Origin: Deltaproteobacteria bacterium tcs-42
GTDB lineage: Bacteria > Desulfobacterota > Desulfuromonadia > Desulfuromonadales > Geopsychrobacteraceae
Direction: 5' to 3'
NCBI GenBank assembly: GCA_002049545.1
Contig: LLYT01000024.1
Span: forward strand, 1 to 33,062
DNA: 33,062 nt
A program made the position numbers and the translations under genes. The notes under the pieces are model-generated. The model was not told where the DNA came from and did no database searches. It saw nothing but the letters and a program-made list of their open reading frames with translations. Of this stretch, positions 31,998 to 33,062 are shown piece after piece. How positions within the stretch are numbered: position 1 is the first letter of the stretch; every line of letters begins with the position of its first letter.

Positions 31998-32906
31998 ATG
32001 TCCATTGTCCGCTTCCTTTCAAGTGTTGTTTTTGTCGGCATCATACTGCTGGCAACACCAGCCTGGTCTTACGACCAGCCATCCGTCAATCTTGGCTTTA
32101 CCAGCTTTCTTGATGGCGGCCCACCGGCCGGTCCCGGTTTCTACTTTGCAGAATACCTGCAATATTATAGCGCCGATACTTTTGTGGATGGCCCACCTGT
32201 TGCCGACATTGAAGCATGGGTCAGCCTCAACCAGCTCCTCTACCAATCAGATACCCCCGTCTTTCTCGGTGGCAAATGGGGGCTGGATATTATTGTCCCG
32301 CTGGTCAGCCTGAAAAGTGACCCGCTGCCCGATAACAATGCCGGAATGGGTGACCTGTTGATTGGCCCTTATATCCAATGGGATCCGATCATGGGAAAAA
32401 ATGGCCCGATATTTATGCATCGCATTGAGCTGCAAACCATCATCCCGACAGGTAAGTACGATGCCGATAAGGCCATAAATCCGGGGAGCAATTTCTGGTC
32501 ATTTAACCCCTACTGGGCTGCAACGCTGTTCGTCTCTCCAAAGCTGACTGCCAGCTGGCGCATTCACTACCTTTGGAATGGCAAAAACAATGATCCTTTT
32601 GCCGGCTTTTTACTCGACGATACCCAGGCCGGTCAAGCGGTTCATGGCAACTTTGCCTTTGCCTATGAAGTTATACCACAACAATTGCGGATTGGTATCA
32701 ACGGTTATTTTTTCAAGCAGATCGGTGATTCGGAGGAGAATGGGCAGAGTGTTGATCGTCGCGAAAAAGTCTTTGCGATTGGACCCGGTTTTGTCTGGCA
32801 CGTCAATCAGGATAATCATGTTTTCTTCAACTCTTATTTTGAATCGGATGCCGCCCACCGCACTGAAGGAGAGCGCTACACCCTACGCTTTGTCCACCAT
32901 TTTTAA
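31998..32906 (+). CDS. Outer-membrane channel (SphA/Phenol_MetA_deg family)
   Basis: The 302-residue protein has a signal peptide (about 24 residues, ending AWS). Alternating-residue strands typical of a beta-barrel follow, and it ends in a C-terminal phenylalanine (LRFVHHF), the usual outer-membrane sorting signal. The motifs [30 protein letters not shown] and [15 protein letters not shown] match the PF13557-type transporters implicated in uptake of hydrophobic aromatic compounds. AAGGAG precedes the ATG. It is divergent from trpR, and the trp operator may also cover its promoter. A role in aromatic amino-acid or related uptake is inference. Confidence 0.85.
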   Translation: MSIVRFLSSVVFVGIILLATPAWSYDQPSVNLGFTSFLDGGPPAGPGFYFAEYLQYYSADTFVDGPPVADIEAWVSLNQLLYQSDTPVFLGGKWGLDIIVPLVSLKSDPLPDNNAGMGDLLIGPYIQWDPIMGKNGPIFMHRIELQTIIPTGKYDADKAINPGSNFWSFNPYWAATLFVSPKLTASWRIHYLWNGKNNDPFAGFLLDDTQAGQAVHGNFAFAYEVIPQQLRIGINGYFFKQIGDSEENGQSVDRREKVFAIGPGFVWHVNQDNHVFFNSYFESDAAHRTEGERYTLRFVHHF

Positions 32907-32912
32907 TCGAAA

Positions 32913-32987
32913 CGTAACTATTCACCACCACGACTGATAGCGGCTTGTGGTACCCATGGAATGGGTGCCTCAAGGCATTGCTGAACA
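32913..32987 (-). mobile_element. MITE-like element, copy C, internally deleted
   Basis: On the minus strand it reads TGTTCAGCAATGCC ... CACCCATTCCATGGGTACC ... GTGAATAGTTACG. Compared with copies A and B it lacks the central hairpin, apparently by recombination between two TTCCA repeats. It has also lost the last six or so bases of the other end (it breaks off after TGTTCA). It follows the outer-membrane channel gene. Confidence 0.85.
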
Positions 32988-32995
32988 ATCAGAGA

Positions 32996-33062
32996 ATAGA
33001 ATGGCCCTGTCACCAAGACCAAGCCCTCCGTTGCCACCGGACATGCGGTTTTCCCGCATCCG
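32996..33062 (-). other. Possible 3' end of a group II intron (domains V and VI)
   Basis: On the minus strand CGGATGCGG-GAAAA-CCGCA-TG-TCCG folds as a hairpin with a 2-nt bulge, the layout of group II intron domain V. Its catalytic AGC would lie just beyond the window edge. TGGTCTT-GGTGAC-AGGGCCA downstream can form a domain VI-like stem, and the intron might end ATTCTAT near 32996. The window cuts off the rest, so the intron-encoded protein cannot be checked. Confidence 0.45.

Noticed and set aside
1-33062. CRISPR array, tRNA or rRNA genes
   Set aside because: No regularly spaced short repeats and no cloverleaf or rRNA-like sequence was seen; the repeats present are palindromic and scattered.

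Overview
The window is bacterial chromosome of roughly 50% GC. Its gene content suggests a Gram-negative anaerobe of the Desulfuromonadales type (Desulfuromonas/Geobacter/Pelobacter relatives). This rests on a PpcA-like triheme cytochrome c7, a carD-ispD-ispF-glnS-cysS cluster, a large Mrp/Mbh-type cation antiporter operon, and several families of palindromic intergenic repeats. The taxonomic placement is inference from content, not from a search. No rRNA, tRNA or CRISPR array was seen.

Layout. 1-1600: an unexplained 185-base noncoding edge, a HAD phosphatase broken by a -1 frameshift at a G-run (minus), and a divergent EVE-domain protein. 1755-2123: a small secreted His/Arg-rich protein. 2448-10057: an eleven-gene, tightly overlapping operon on the plus strand. 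Its first eight genes follow the archaeal Mbh order A to H (MrpE, F, G, split MrpA tail, B, C, D). A second D-type subunit, an 88-residue membrane protein and a third NuoL-like subunit follow. 10414-16169: minus-strand housekeeping genes, namely cytochrome c7, cysS, glnS, ispF, ispD and carD. 16567-22327: ketopantoate-reductase-like protein, a tail-specific protease (minus), a PilZ protein, a zinc-ribbon protein and a cardiolipin synthase. 22424-25674: a CpxRA-like two-component system with two tiny ORFs downstream and a divergent CpxP/Spy-like gene. 25879-28643: UspA, an unknown small protein, an EamA transporter broken by a 17-bp tandem duplication, and a GlxA-type regulator. 28843-32906: a TrpXYZ-like ABC transporter, TrpR, and an outer-membrane channel. 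The last bases look like the 3' end of a group II intron on the minus strand.

How genes work together. The cpx locus forms a complete circuit: CpxA/CpxR, a divergent periplasmic CpxP-like protein, and three GTAAA-N5-GTAAA-type boxes between them. A 147-bp mobile element with terminal inverted repeats and a 6-bp target duplication has landed at the predicted transcription start of the cpxP-like gene and now forms its leader. Near the right end, TrpR has a near-consensus trp operator directly at its own start codon, overlapping what looks like a leaderless promoter and possibly the divergent promoter of the outer-membrane channel. Together with the TrpXYZ-like ABC genes this suggests an aromatic amino-acid uptake regulon.

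Mobile and repeat content is notable. There is one MITE-like family in three copies (20304, 24914, 32913), a different MITE-like element at 15447, a family of degenerate palindromes (16351, 25698, 27599) and a related palindrome (29804). Two genes carry frame-breaking lesions at simple sequence features (a G-run, a perfect 17-bp duplication), so both could be recent or reversible.
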